A stretch of DNA of 64,000 nt. It comes from Zeugodacus cucurbitae (Eukaryota > Arthropoda > Insecta > Diptera > Tephritidae). Shown one piece after another: positions 1-12,762 of the stretch. The notes beneath the pieces are model-generated. The model was not told the DNA's origin. It saw only the letters and a list, made by a program, of their open reading frames with translations, and did no database searches. The stretch covers positions 61,214,001 through 61,278,000 of the forward strand of contig NC_071671.1 of assembly GCF_028554725.1 (NCBI RefSeq). Reading direction: 5' to 3'. Made by a program: the position numbers and the translations under genes. Every line of letters begins with the position of its first letter. Position 1 is the stretch's first letter.

Positions 1-1244
1 ATCTATGAACATTGTTCATTGTTCGCATTTATTATCGGGTTAAGTGTGGCCCGTGCATTATGTGGACAATAATGGTTGTATAAATATCAAAGTCAGCGCA
101 GAGATTTGCCTTAATGGACATAACTTGTACGCTCGAGTGCATATTTGGGGCCAAATGTAATCGATTAATCGCACTCGAGGGTTCTTTTTATGCTTTTGTA
201 AATTTGAGATTTATTTATTTTTTCACTTACATGAGTACAAACCGCGTGATTCATGCACACTATTTTTCAAGCCTATTTGGAATAACAATTTTTTTTATTT
301 TAGTTCTCTCATTTTGTTTTCTAACTACCCTTTGATTAATGTTCTTTTGTGGTAGCACAATTGTGCTCATTAATTTCTGCCAACTACTTTGACCTGAAGT
401 CAGTTATTTCTCCCTACGATTGCTGATTGAATGCTGTCATTTATTTTTAATACGGCTCTCGACTAGTTATAATACTGTCTTGCGAATTAAGGGGCGTGTT
501 GAAATATTAGTCTTTGGAACACTTTGCTACAACACTAAATATCAAAATTGAAGGTTTTTCGGCAGTAAAAATGTAATAAATTAACTATAGACAACATGGT
601 AGTTAAATCGTTGGAGTATAACGAAATTGTGTTGCCACTTGTTTGAAAAATTTAAGAAGTGTTCTTAATATTATTATACGTTATGACGGCAAACTTAAAT
701 TGATTGAGTTTAATACATCTTACAGTTGGAAAAAGAATTAAAGAGGGTTGCCAGATTTTTCAAATTTCAGTTCCTTAATATAATATTAACATACATTATG
801 CTAAGAGCATTAAACTGCTGAGATTGAATAAGATTACAGTTGAAAAAAAATTTTAAGGGGGTTGCCAGATTTTTATAAAATTTAATTCAAAGAAATTGTT
901 GAGGTTAAATAAATTATTGCAAAATGGGTATCAAATTAAAGAAGTTTAAAAATATTTATAGTTAAAAAAATATTTGGGAAAAGGTTGCCACCTGTTTCAT
1001 TAAAGTTAAAATCAAAAATTATAATTACAATTTGGGTATCATATTAAAGAGGCTCAGGCTAGTTTACAGCCGAAAATGAAGTTGAGAAGCATATTTTTGA
1101 AAAATGTTGCCACCTGTTTGAAATTTAAATTTTGTACATTGACCACCTAAATTCCATGAAAAATTGGAATTTGAGGTATAAAATTATGGAGTAAAGCAAA
1201 AATAAATATGAGTGACAATGATAATAATTAAAAGATTTACGCAC
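1..1244 (-). other. Partial intron downstream of the third exon
   Basis: Non-coding, starts with donor gtgcgtaaat on the minus strand and runs off the left edge. Its only recognisable content is the degenerate tandem array at about 540-1135. Bases 1-520 hold nothing I can identify. Confidence 0.75.
540..1135. repeat. Degenerate ~117-bp tandem array, about five units
   Basis: The core GTTGCCA(C/G) followed by (C/A)TG/ATTTTT and an AAATTT stretch starts at 631, 747, 861, 983 and 1105, i.e. intervals of 116, 114, 122 and 122 bp. Upstream of each core is a similar segment of the form TTACAGTTG-GAAAAA-(A)TTAAAG. The units are strongly diverged, so this is an old minisatellite or a decayed tandem duplication. 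It ends about 110 bp from the third exon's donor. Confidence 0.7.
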
Positions 1245-1317
1245 CTGTCCGATATGCCGCTTATATTCCTCGGTCTTTTGATCGCGCATTGGATTATCAA
1301 AACCACATAAGCCGATG
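1245..1317 (-). CDS. exp: Third coding exon, middle of the MH2 domain, probable exp ortholog
   Basis: Acceptor tttgtatttacag|C (AG at 1319-1318) and donor CAG|gtgcgt (from 1244) bound a 73-nt exon. Its first base completes the Arg codon left by the previous exon (CG|C), then 24 codons follow, exiting in phase 0. Visible motifs are I-G-L-C-G-F-D-N-P-M-R-D and T-E-E-Y-K-R-H-I-G-Q. These match the Smad MH2 stretch L-G-L-L-S-N-V-N-R followed by T-x-x-x-R-R-H-I-G-R-G, the most conserved part of the domain. The phase fit with 26722-26879 across a 25-kb intron is strong evidence that both belong to one gene. The remaining MH2 strands and the C-terminal region must be encoded left of position 1. The gene assignment to exp is inference; MH2 family membership is secure. 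Confidence 0.9.
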
Positions 1318-1319
1318 CT

Positions 1320-3456
1320 GTAAATACAAAGAAAAAATAGAGCAAAATTAATAATAATTGATGATAAATTGTAATTACAAATATATATTATATTAATAAT
1401 TTTAGTTTAAATTAGGAAAAATACTCCAGAAACTAGCCTAACCGCTCTGCTTAAAACAATAGCAATAATCTTCATATTTCATGTTTATTTATTTTTTTAA
1501 TAAAATTTAATATCATACTTTTCCAAAATGATTAAAATAATACTATTTCTAAATAAAAATAAAATAACTTCCTTTCCTTCCATATCTGCCCATCAACCAA
1601 AGTGTTACACTGCAAATTGCAATAAATTACTCATACGCCCTGTCACCCAATTTATATTTGACAGCGAAACTTATGACTAATGCGCTCGCAATGCTGGCTG
1701 TCAAAAATGTCTGCGCACAATTACCTGATATTTATTGGTTTTGAGCACATGTATGTACCTTCACTATGACTCATAGAACAGAAAAAGGAGGAAAAACCCC
1801 ATGTCAGACACCCACAAAAACCTGTCAACATTCATACGCGTTTAATTGGCTGACAAAATTCGAATATACACTTAAATTTTCGCCAACCTGCAAATGCTAA
1901 AATGTTATTGTAAAGTGGTACAGTTTTACACCCAAATATATATAATAACAACAACAAGTGTAATTAATACAAGGCATGTGTGCAATAAATTAGATAAACA
2001 CGCCCACTGTGCCACAAGTGAAGGCGAACGTGCCACTATTTCAAATGCTTTTTTTGCTGTTTTTTTTTTCGTTTTTCTAAGCTCGAGTTGCACGTGCAAA
2101 CCTTTGACCATGCAGGAAATAAGATAACATTCATAAGACACATATGCCACATATTGTGGCAAGCATTCATTCATATGTGCACGAATGAAAAATATTTTTT
2201 GCAAAATTCAAAAATAAAAATTTTCGAAATTTTAGTGTCACGTCAGTTAACCGTTTTAACGCCGACGCCACATTAATCATTAGCCCCACAGCCATTGGCA
2301 GCGGTGACGTTGACGGTGGCGGTGGCACTCAATCAACGCTTATATGCAAATTTCGTGCAACACCAAATGCAGCTTATCTTGCAACGAGCTTTTTGTTTTT
2401 GTATTTTATTTTTTTTTTTTAATTATTTTTCATTTGTACAGCAACCATTTTGTAGCATTTAGTGTTTTTCGGAAAAACAGAACCCAAATACCTGCGCATA
2501 GCATTCCAATTTGTGGCTTTGAGCAAATGCCGCTTTGTGTTGCAACACATGCAACGTTGCAGCGCACAACATGCCATGTGCTAAATGCACAAGTGTTGTC
2601 GTATAATAAATATATATATATAAATATATATGTTCAAACATGTTACTTGACTTTGTGGCAGCTGCATTGTGGAACTCGCCTCGTTCACCTCTGTCAGTTT
2701 TGTAAGTCTCCTTAATGGACTATTTTATTATTTGATTGTAAACAGCAATTTTGTGCGCCATTTTTTTCTGTTTTAATATAATTTATTTTTATTAATATTG
2801 CATGTGTGGTACAAAGTGCACCGCTGTTGCAGATTGTAATGCAATATGAGTCATTGAGTATTTTTTGTAAGAAAAAAAATTATATTTTTGTATTTTTATT
2901 GTAAATTATTTGTATCATGCCATAAATTTTTATGAGAATATGTATTTTTTAATAGTATCTGATTACTAAAAATAATTGTAGAAATATTTAAAAATATTTT
3001 ATATAAAAAAATTTTCAAAAAAGTTAAAGCTTAATGAAAGCTTTGTTCAAAGTACCCTTAAGTATACTGCAAAATTTAAAGAAAATTAATTCAAGCAACA
3101 ATAACAATACTAGCTATATTTAATATGTTAGATGGCTTATCTTAACTTCAGCGCCATTTTTATTAGCTTAAAGCATGTTTCTAATACCAACATTGGCAGA
3201 AGCTTTAAGCTTTCAGTATGAAAGCTACAACTGGAATATCACGTTTTTTGATTTTTATGATGTTTAAGACTAGTTTTATTCACAACATATCTTCTGAAAT
3301 GTAGCTCTTTTTGTAGTTCGTAAACTTTTTAGCTTTTTCTAGCTTTTGTAGCAGTAAAGCATGTAATGTGAAATTTAATAATCGCAAATATAATAATATA
3401 CGATGAAATGAATTCCTCGAGCTTTTTCTTGATCATATGAACTTTACTTTCGATTT
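1320..3456. other. Intronic stretch without gene
   Basis: AT-rich intron. The open frames near 1.9-2.7 kb overlap on both strands, are built from T-runs and (TA)n, and show no domain. Four AAGCTT hexamers cluster at about 3025-3220. Nothing else recognised. Confidence 0.6.
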
Positions 3457-3775
3457 ATAGCCTTTTTACACAGAAGCTAATTGATCAATTAACCGGCCTC
3501 TGCTCGATTAAAATGCTTATTAAGATCGATTTACAATACAAAATAAAAATCTACATTAATTTTTAATTGAATGTTAATAGACTTGAAAATCAAATGCAAC
3601 TCTGCGACAAAGACGTACGATATACGTTCTTTGTCTGCGATTAGCTGAATTTTTTGATGATGCCGCTGCTAAAAAAATAGCAATCAGCTGATGAAACTTA
3701 CACATTTCTTATGAAAAGCAAAAACAAAAACGTATAAAAGGCAAAAAAGGGTTTCTCAACTGTCTAAAAACGATA
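3457..3775 (+). mobile_element. TIR element, four-copy family, copy A
   Basis: Left end is TAGCCTTTTTACACAG; the right end reads CTGTCTAAAAACGATAT, the inverse of the ATATCGTTTTTAGACAG seen at the left of copy D. The body shares with copies B, C and D the blocks CTAATTGATCAATTAACC, GACAAAGACGTACGATATAC, ATCAGCTGATGAAACTTA and TATAAAAGGCAAAAAAGG. No coding capacity. It is a non-autonomous DNA element; copy B shows a TA target duplication, pointing to Tc1/mariner-type integration. Confidence 0.75.
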
Positions 3776-3899
3776 TTACGCTAAAATGTAGGCAACATCT
3801 TTACGTAATTAAAATATTGCTATTGCATACTTATGGGCGTATAGTGCTTTTCCATATATCAACTTATCTTAATTTATGACGCCTGCTACACATTAATGG

Positions 3900-5117
3900 G
3901 GATGGGGTTATATGTAAAAGTTCACGCAAGTGAGGAAAGTTTCTGATTGCCATTCACTTGGGAGTGGCCAGGAACGATTCTTTAACATGTGGATCAAGCA
4001 GCTCACGACTTCCGGTTTTAGACCAAGTATCCCCTGGGTAGCTAACAGACATCCGTTTGGAGGCGAGCTAAAGTGAGAAGGCGAAGCCCGCTTCTGCGGT
4101 TGTGCGTATGGCTTGGGACCCACCACATAAAAAATCTCCCCAATGAAAACAAACACAGAGATCCCTGCAAAACTAATACGGCTTTGTAAGCTGACGTTGA
4201 GCAACACCAAAAGCTCCGTCACGATCGGGAAGGACCTCTCCGAGCCGTTCGATACCTAACGAGGCTTCAGACAGGGTGACTCACTATCGTGCGACTTCTT
4301 CAATCTATTGCTGGAAAAAATAATACGACCTGTAGAGCTAAATAGAGAGGGTACAATCTTCTACAAGAGTGTTCAACTCCTAGCGTATGCCGATGATATT
4401 GATATCATCGGAAGCAACAACCGCGCCGTTTGTTCTGCGTTTTCCAGACTAGATAAAGAAGCGAAGCGTATGGGTCTGGTGGTGAATGAGGACAAGACGA
4501 AATATCTACTGTCATCAAACAAACAGTCAGCGCACTCGCGTCTTGGCTCCCACGTCACTGTTGACAGTCATAACTTTGAAGTTGTAGATAATTTCGTTTA
4601 TCTGGGATCCAGCATTAACACCAATAACAATGTCAGCCTGGAAATCCAACGCAGAATCACTCTTGCCAACAGGTGCTACTATGGACTAAGTAGGCAATTG
4701 AAAAGTAAAGTCCTCTCTCGACGAACCAAAATCAAACTCTATAAGTCGCTCATTATTCCCGTCCTGATGTATGGCGCTGAAGCGTGGACGATGACAACAT
4801 CCGATGAGACGACTCTTGGGGTTTTCGAGAGAAAGGTTTTGCGCAAGATTTATGGTCCTCTAAACATTGGCAACGGCGAATACCGCAGACGATGGAACGA
4901 TGAGCTGTACGATTTATTCGATGCAGTACCCGCTGGAGGAAGCCGCGGAAGAGGACGACCTCCACTCCGGTGGAGAGACCAAGTGCAAAGTGACCTGGCT
5001 TCACTTGGTGTTTCCAGTTGGCGCCAAAAAGCAAAAAGGAGGAATGAGTGGCGCGCTCTGGTGGATTCGGCTATAATCGCTTAAAGCGGTTCCTACGCCA
5101 AATATATATATATATAC
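3900..5117 (+). mobile_element. Internally deleted non-LTR retrotransposon (RTE-like)
   Basis: A 5' non-coding part (about 3900-4155, with GGAGGCGAGCTAAAGTGAG and CCCACCACATAAAAAATC) runs directly into the C-terminal half of a reverse transcriptase at about 4158. The endonuclease and N-terminal RT are therefore missing. The coding part ends at 5084 and is followed by a very short 3' UTR and an (AT)n tract at 5101-5117, a tail type common in RTE-like LINEs. The 5' boundary is approximate and no target duplication was found. Clade assignment is inference from the short microsatellite tail and the C-terminal GRPPLRWRDQV motif. Confidence 0.8.
4158..5084 (+). pseudogene. Reverse transcriptase C-terminal fragment of a non-LTR retrotransposon
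   Basis: The frame opens with EIPAKLIRLCKLTLSNTK and meets one stop (TAA at 4257-4259, where relatives usually have Lys). It continues RGFRQGDSLSCDFFNLLLE, an RT fingers/palm motif, then 258 further residues to the stop at 5084. The catalytic motif is LLAYADDIDIIG (YADD). Downstream are the thumb-type FVYLGSSIN and ANRCYYGLSRQLKSK blocks. The C-terminal tail GRGRPPLRWRDQVQSDLASL is followed by Trp/Arg-rich sequence and is typical of RTE-like proteins. There is no endonuclease and no start of the RT domain, so it cannot be active. Apart from the one stop the frame is intact over 900 bp, which suggests a fairly recent copy. Confidence 0.88.
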
Positions 5118-8100
5118 ACACATTAACGCAGTCGCGAAGCATTCACTCGCAATCCATCAGTATTCAATGTAGATCGCAGTTCAAATATCACGGCAAATAT
5201 TGAATGTGTGGCAGCCGCCTATAAGTAAACTTCGCTGCACACAAAATCTTCTCATTGCATATTTTTAGGCTCAGTCGATTATGTCACATGACCTAGCATA
5301 AATTAAAATGAAGACAACATAACTTTTGTATCGATTTGAGTATGAAAACAATTTGTCGAATAAGAGATTATGCGAAATCCCAAAAAAGAAACAAACAAAT
5401 CAAAAATTTTTGGTGTCTTTTTTACCAGTGCATCCATACAAATTTAGGTCTTACCACGAAAGCCACATTTTATAATAAAACTCCATTCAAATGATCACCG
5501 CCATATTTTAAGATTTCGTAATCTCTTGGCCAAACGATAACTGCTACACAGCATTGTAATATTTTACGTGAAAATCTGCTTGTAAATAGGCGCCTTAATC
5601 GTTGTACCGGTACAAGTTAATTAAAATTCCAAATAAAGATTTTTAATCTTCAACGACCATAAACGAAAAAGCCACAAAATTTTGCAAAAAATACTTTTTA
5701 CAAATGTTTCGCTTGAATGCCTGCGTGTATTCAGAACTTTTATAACGCCATTTTATTGGCGTATTAATTAAGAAACACACCGTTAAAGGTAACTGCCACA
5801 ATTTGTAAGCGCATAAAATGTGTTCTTTCAGTTTTTTGTCGGTCATTAACTGTTAAATGAGTGTTCTTCTCACCATTGCTGCTTTGAGTTTAATACTCAC
5901 ACTGACCATATACGCGCCGAATGATTTCATATAACTGATAATACAGCATTTAACGATTTAAACATTTGGCGGATAATGCGATAACAAGGTGAAGACTGTG
6001 AAGGTAGAAAGACTTGAAGATTTTTTGGGTGAAAAAAACTGCTGAGAGAATATTTTGTGAAGATGCTGGTACTTTTGCCAAGGGATTCTTCTGTGTATAT
6101 AGGTAACTAGGTGACTAATACAGGGATTTTTTTTTTATTAAAATATACCAAGGAAGTACCAAGGAGCGTATAAAAAGTTCAAAAAAGTATTCAACATTCA
6201 CCACCACTCACTCGGTGTTCACCTTTAAAACTATAAGCGGTTGTTTCTATTGCCTCTCTGAAGGTTTGCGTCTTTGCTGTTTGCTTTATTTACCGCTCCT
6301 AACGGAACCTTGAACGCAATCAATTGGAACCAAAAGAAACAAAAACACCTTTTTAGGCAAATCTAAAAGCATTTACCATTAAAAAGTTGAAAAAATCAAC
6401 AACAACAACTTGAAATCGAAAATACAACAACATAATAGTTTAAATTAGCAACATCTTTGACACAGTTTCGAGCGCACCTCTTCATCTAAGAAACTCTGAT
6501 TTTCATTGGCATTGTTGTTGTACTGCCTGTTGCTTGCCACTTGCCACTCGACACTTGCCACCCGGATCAACAACGGTAATTGCCAGGCAAATAGCAGTGC
6601 AGCTACAACAATATCCGCTTGAATTGCAGATGCGGCAACAAGCACAACAGCAACAACAATGGCAGCACGAGTAGAACAAGAGCCATGTAATCATAGCAGC
6701 AACAAATAACAACAACAATAATAGTATTGTAGAATAATAACAGTTCATTATGGTGATGACGCGCTCTGTGGCCGCGCTAGAATTGTATTTGGCCAATAAA
6801 TCAAGCGGCATTCAGACGTCAGCGGCACACAAAGAGGCAGACAAAATGCAAATGCACTCAACAATAATAACAACAAAAAAACACAATTTTTATAAACAGT
6901 TAAAATCGCTGTGCGAGTACTGAAGATGGTAAAAAACGGAAAAACTGAAAGACCGTAGCATAAATAGGCAACAAGAAGGCATTAGAAAGATGCAAACAAC
7001 AATGCCAAAGTTGTTAACTATAATCGCAGCAACAACAACAACAAACAGTAATTACATACAAACACACAGTAGCAGCTATTATAGCTGATCTCAGTGGCAT
7101 TGCTGTTGGCAATAAGAAGAACGTTGGATGGCAGCAAAGCTAAAATTTAAATTGAGAAAAGCAACAACAACCAGCAACAAGCAACAAAGTCGTAAACGTT
7201 TAATTAACAAAATTAGCATAACGCGCAGAAGGACAATTTGCTTGTAGAAGAAGAAGAAGAAACATTTAAGCTGAAAAGTAATTTGTATGAAATGTTTGTG
7301 GTTGATGTGATGATACAAGCATATAAAACCGTGAAACCTCGATATTGCAAACTAGAAAGAGAACTTAATAGAAGATGAAACATAATATTTACCAAAGGAT
7401 CGACTCTTGTATAGTCCTCGATCAACACGATACCTCAGTAGTGCTCTATAACCTGGCTCTAACCCACTTACTGTAGATGCTTTGACTTTCCAATCCTCAG
7501 ATCTGCCAAAGATCTATAAGATCAAAACTGTAGAGTGTTTAAGAAACAGTTGACCTTTAATTGCTTAGCCACTACGACTGTGAGAGAGTGAGAGAGTTTG
7601 AGAGAGTGAGAGAGTTTGAGAGATCTTTGTGAATCATACTCACGAGGCCAGCGTTGATTAAATGAGCTCAGTGGTTAGTCGAAAAATGTATATATAGATC
7701 ACACCTTAAGACACCAGTATCAACCGTTTGAGAGAGACACTCACTTGAGTGATTACTGCAAGTTGATAATCTCATTGCAGGTTCTATTTTACAGCTCCTC
7801 TGTTCGGAACGCTGTAACTATTGAAGAATTGGAACCAATCGGCGATCATTATCAACTAAGAACCATATTCCGGTATAGAATAGTTCTCCACAAAGCCTAT
7901 AATGACTTTTAAACTTGTTATGATCGAGTAGTGACTCTAACATGATTAATTGAAAGTGAAGCTGTAGAAATTAGAGTTAGAAACAAGAACTTGGATCATC
8001 AATGGGATTGTCTTTCAGAAGCTTTTCTTGGAACCAATTTCTTGACTTTTAAGAAAATACATATTTTAGCCAAAAACTCGTTGCTGTTTCAAAGCAACTC

Positions 8101-9808
8101 TTACTTTCAAAATTACAATAAATAGACAACAACAACAAATGTGTTGATGCACTTGAGTTGTAGCGAGGTAATTGCACGAAACCTGCAAAATGCAATGCAA
8201 ATCTAACGCCAAAAGCAGAAGAAGCGACAGAAGAAGAGGCAGCTTGGTTTGCTGTTTCTGAGCACACCGAAGAGCTAAGAAAAACAAATACAACAAAACA
8301 CAAACGAGAACATTAGCGAAGCGTAAACATGACCCAAAACTAAAACACCACAAGCCGCTGGCGATGGCGTTGGGGTTGGTGGTGGTGTTGCGGCGCTGAT
8401 GGCTAACAGCGGTTGGTGGTTAGCGGTGTATGGTTGTTGGTTAGTGGCTTCAGACCGCAGGCAGCAAGCTTTTTTGTTTGCTGTTGACTGATGCTTGACG
8501 CCTTGCAGCAGCCATCAGCCGCTTACAAAAACAACATACAGTAATAGCTTACAGTTACAACAACAGTTGAAGTATTCGCTACCTTACTAGCTGACTGTTA
8601 ATGTCTACATGTATGTATGTATGTAAGGCACTGTAAACTACAGTCAAATCGAGTGACTGGCTACGCTCTACCAAGCGATCAGTCAGCAGCAAAGCGTTAT
8701 TCCTAAGTAAACTACCTTTGCCGTTCGAATCGGACCGGACCGGACAGACCGGTGAATTGCAGTTGTGCTGAAAAGCGTCATGGATTCGTTGCAAGGTCGT
8801 CCGGTGTTGAATGGGCGCGAGTGAGCACGCGTGCAAGTTACATACGAGTATGCACATATAACATACAGACAAACGAAGTACCAACAACCTACATGTGAGC
8901 GCCGCTATGAGAATACATTTGTAGAGTGTAAGTGTGTAGCTTTGCTGTTGGGTGCCTTTGCACAGCGCGACTTGAGCAGTTAGTGGAACGCGCTGTGAAG
9001 CACCGATAAGGCTGTTGCTTGACCAGCTTGCAACCTGAATGCTGCGGCGGTAATAAAATGCCAATCGCTGGAGTGTGTAGCGGGATATATGCAACTACCG
9101 ATATACTTATATACATACACACATGCATACATGTGTTGGTATAAGTGCACACGTTTTTATACAATAAATGTTTTTCAGATACCTTTTTTTTTAAATAATA
9201 AATAAAAAATAGCGAAAACTTGTCTTGGCGCGCCTAAATGGGTTATTTGCAGTATTTTTGCTTTTAAAATGCAATTCTTAATTTTTATTATTTATATTTT
9301 TATTACAAATAAATATGCAAGCTTGTCTGCTACATTTCAGCTTGATTTTTAATACAAAATATTTATTTTTTAATAATAAAAAAAATAATATTTTTCTTCT
9401 CCTTATTCAAACTCTACGCAAAAAAAAATATATAATATTATTATCCAATAAAACAATCAAAAAAGTTTTTGTTGTTTTTCAAGTGCTGTCGCATAGCTTT
9501 AATAATGTTGTTGTTGTGCCATGTAATATGTGAAAGGAAATGCCATATTTGTGCAGAAGAAAAAATCAACTGACATTTTTTGTTAATTAATTGGAAGAGA
9601 TACATACTCGTATGAAAGTGTATAGGTATATGTGTATTTTGCAAAAACAAAATAGGAAATGTTACAAATTCATATTATATAATTAGCAATGTGTGTTAAA
9701 CACATATGCATATACGAATCTATGTATGTAATTACAACAACAGTAAATTGTATCATTTGTCTTTTAATAGTTCGAAATTTCAGACCTTAAGAAAAATAAA
9801 ATGAGGTC
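5118..9808. other. Intronic stretch without gene
   Basis: No supportable gene. CAA/CAG-rich sequence at about 6.4-7.1 kb gives Cys/Leu-rich shadow ORFs. A GAGA-type array lies at 7577-7621. A GC-richer block at about 8.34-9.07 kb contains G-rich runs and three tandem CGGAC units near 8730; it could be regulatory but nothing in it is diagnostic. Confidence 0.6.
7577..7621 (+). repeat. GAGAGAGTG/GAGAGTTT short tandem repeat
   Basis: Alternating GTGAGAGA and GTTTGAGAGA units occur about five times. GAGA arrays can bind GAF/Trl or CLAMP in flies; no function is shown here. Confidence 0.7.
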
Positions 9809-9846
9809 TGTTCAAAAAATAACGGGAATTTTCGTTTTTTGAAAAA
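9804..9846 (+). mobile_element. Solo mariner-type terminal repeat
   Basis: AGGTCTGTTCAAAAAATAAC continues as GGGAATTTTCGTTTTTTGAAAAA. It is nearly identical over about 38 bp to the left end of the MITE at 37480-37642. No matching opposite end was found nearby, so this is a broken copy. Confidence 0.6.
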
Positions 9847-9943
9847 CTAACCCTAACCTCGATTTCTCGTATGCTTATAAAGCGATTTTATTTTTTATTT
9901 TTGAAAAGGCGTTTGAGATTATTTCCTCTGTAAATTTGACTTT

Positions 9944-10632
9944 ATGGGGTTAGAATTTTCAAAAAATCGATTTTTTTTTATTTCATTTTCTTAATGTACA
10001 TATATTTAAGAATACACACAGAAAATTTCATATCGTTCCGGTGAATATTTTCAAAGATACAAGCACATTTGAAAAGGCGTTTTAGAGTGCTTGGAAGTTC
10101 AAGGTCCGAGCGGCAGCGCGTTTTTCTCAAAATGGTGTTTTCAAAGGTCGAAAACGGCTAGACCGATTAGTTTCAAATTTTAACACGACCTTCTTAAATA
10201 TATTTTTTAGTGATTAATCGAAGACTTTTTCTCTCCGATAAATATTTTTTTATAAACAATTTAAGGCCGAAATTTCGGCGAAGAATCGATTTTTTTTTCC
10301 ATTTTGTCAAAAAATTTTATTTTGCTTATTCCTTCGATTAATTACTAGATTTAACATTATTTTAACGAAATCTGTTCGGTTTTTTAATTTCAAATGATCC
10401 AGTTCGGAGATATAGTGGTCACCGCAAAACGTCTTTTTTGAGAGGAGCTCCTGGAGATCAGCTGTAGCTCTTTTTCAAATAAATATTTTTACTAGTACTA
10501 GGTCTTAAAATACAGTTAAAAGATACCATAATATGTGTATAACTTTTTGGATCAATAAATTAAAAAGTTTCCCAGAAAAAATTCTGGAAAATTCACTTTT
10601 TTTCGGCCGTCTAACTCTATATAACCCCTTAA
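9944..10632. repeat. Possible TTAA-ended repeat remnant
   Basis: The right end is AACCCC|TTAA (10623-10632), the same terminal form as the piggyBac-like MITE at 29 kb. The proposed left end, TTAT|GGGGTTAG at 9944, differs by one base from TTAA. The interior has runs such as AAAAATCGATTTTTTT and no ORF. Boundaries are tentative. Confidence 0.4.
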
Positions 10633-10759
10633 GCTGTTCTCAACTCTTACATGTATCTTTTACCACTCGGATAACTGAAAAGCTGCCAATCAAATCATGA
10701 ATATGGTTTGAGAACAGTTGTGTGCATGCATTTCGTTTTAATAATTAACATAGACCCAG

Positions 10760-10965
10760 AAAGCCAAGATGGCGGACAGCGTTTTCAAAACTTCATCGGA
10801 ATAGCTTGAAACTTCGATTTTTTTAATTCAAAATGACGGATCCAATATGGCGGACGCTTGAAGCCCTTCTTGATTTTCTGGAGCTATGTGAAAATCCTGA
10901 TCTAATGGGGTTAAATGGACCTCGGATTCAGATTTAGCGACCCCAAAAACATAATGCACACATAG
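10760..10965. repeat. Probable dispersed-repeat fragment with ATGGCGGAC motifs
   Basis: AAGATGGCGGAC (about 10767) and AATATGGCGGACG (about 10845) recur about 80 bp apart. They are followed by TGGGGTTAAATGGACCTCGG and AGCGACCCCAAAAAC. The texture is that of interspersed repeats in insect genomes, but I cannot name the family. Confidence 0.35.
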
Positions 10966-12285
10966 TAAGACTCCCAGGTCATAACAAAAAAGTGTGGCTG
11001 CGATATTAAGCAAGACAAATGAGTATTGAATACCTCAGAAATTATATAAATATTTTGCACTTGATTTTGGTATGAGCTCCAATTTTCTAAGTCACAAAAA
11101 GAAAAAATTATACTAAATATCGTAAAATCAAATGAGTGCGCTTCTAAACAAATTGTTTGCCTTTGGCGAATTAGAAATTCATTTAATTACATTTCCAAAT
11201 GAAACTCCATCTTCAAAACAAAACTATAAAAATTATTATTTCGCCTTCAGCAAGCATTCTCACTTCCTATTTTCTCATGAGCACAACACATCAGCATTAT
11301 TTCACAGCTGATCGATTGCCTCATTTCAAGGCGAATTCGCAGTTGGCCGCAAGCGTTTAATGGCTTTGATGTACCGCCGCGGCGCGAAGACAGTCAGTCA
11401 GCAGTTGTGGCAAGTTGTCGAATTTGATTTATTTAATTGCGAATGAATGATGAACGAATGTAGAACATGTCATGCAATAATGCCGTGCCGCGGCGAGTAA
11501 TGGCACACCGGAAGTGAGGCGCAATGAGCTGAAGTGATGATGAGCGCGAATGAACACGCGTGCAAGCGAGCGACGTGTGCAAAACATAATTTATATGGAA
11601 AGCTGTGGGCAAAATGGGAGTGTGGTCTTCCTACCGAAGATGGTGATGATGATGTGATGGCATTGTAAGCGAACATTAATAGTTGTAAGAAGAAGAAGAA
11701 GAATTGTGTGTTTGTAGAAATGAACTTGAAGTGTTAAAGGCGTGTAAAGGGTTGGATAGCGCTTGCGGTACTTAATTGCTTTATTTGGCATTCGATTTTA
11801 ACTGTGAGCGGCATGGAATTAAAGTAATTGGACGGTTTAGTGATTTGAAAGGTTTTACATCTATTTTTGTAATGCAAAATTGAGTTCAATCTGTACAATG
11901 CAAAATATGCCGCTATGAGCAAATCCATTATCTGATTATTTGTTTGGTATGTAATTATAGTCCATAGATGTTTAAATGATATTTGTTGCATGAGAAATAG
12001 GCTTAAAATAGATAGGTGGTATGGCGTAACCGTTATTTCCGATGACCGCATAGTTGATGTGAGACCTTCAATCACGCATGCTTTGTAATTTTATGCCTTC
12101 AGGTTACGTCTTCTTATAATTTACATGCGGGGATACGAAGTTTTTGGGGAAGGTTTAAGGTTTTACGAAGATCTTTAACATATAAACTACAGATCTAAAG
12201 AATTTAATAACAAAAAAATACTTTTGAAAATTATAAAAAAAAAATAAAATATTTACTTTTGCGACTATCATGTAAATTTTCTAAT

Positions 12286-12440
12286 TTCGGGATTTCCAGG
12301 TTACAATTTCGGGATCCCGAAAATTTAGTGCAGTAAATTCATGATTCGGGATTTGTTGAATTTTTTGCAAATTTCAATTTTTCTTACAGTAAGGAACTTA
12401 TATTATTTTTCGGGATCCCGAAATTTTTTTCGGGATTATT
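12286..12440. repeat. Cluster of TTCGGGATCCCGAA palindromes
   Basis: TTTCGGGATCCCGAAAA occurs near 12308 and again near 12410. Half-sites TTTCGGGAT, ATTCGGGAT and TTCGGGATT occur between and beside them. A related group of TCCCGAAAA-type half-sites lies at 15256-15440. They may be decayed TIRs or a binding-site cluster. Confidence 0.6.
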
Positions 12441-12762
12441 ATTATATTTAAATTAATTCAAATTGGATTTCATAAATCATTTACAATGTAATGTAGTCGA
12501 TAATATCATTGCCAACAAATTGTTGCATGCTGTTTGGTAATAAATTCTGCAAACCTAACCTTAAAAGTAAGTTAACCTAACCTTAATTTCTGCATAAATG
12601 CATTATATAAGGCAACTAATACAAGATAGATATATTATCTATTCATTTGCATAAATGCAAATGCAAAGTTTCATCTAACAAGCCTGCAGCGCATTAGGCG
12701 CCTGCGTTGTCTGTCCGACAAGCCCGCTGCCCCGCCATTGCAATTTATCGCATTATGTGTTT

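Noticed and set aside
8350..8450. G-rich strand as a G-quadruplex
   Set aside because: Mostly GG doublets in TGGTGG; no set of four G3 runs.
8579..9094. 171-codon minus-strand frame
   Set aside because: No recognisable domain, overlapping open frame on the same strand, no splice signals of note; most likely chance in a GC-richer block.
12550..12592. CCTAACCTTA repeats resembling a telomere-like repeat
   Set aside because: Only two to three imperfect units, and higher flies lack TTAGG telomeres; GTTAGGTT is common in LINE 3' ends.
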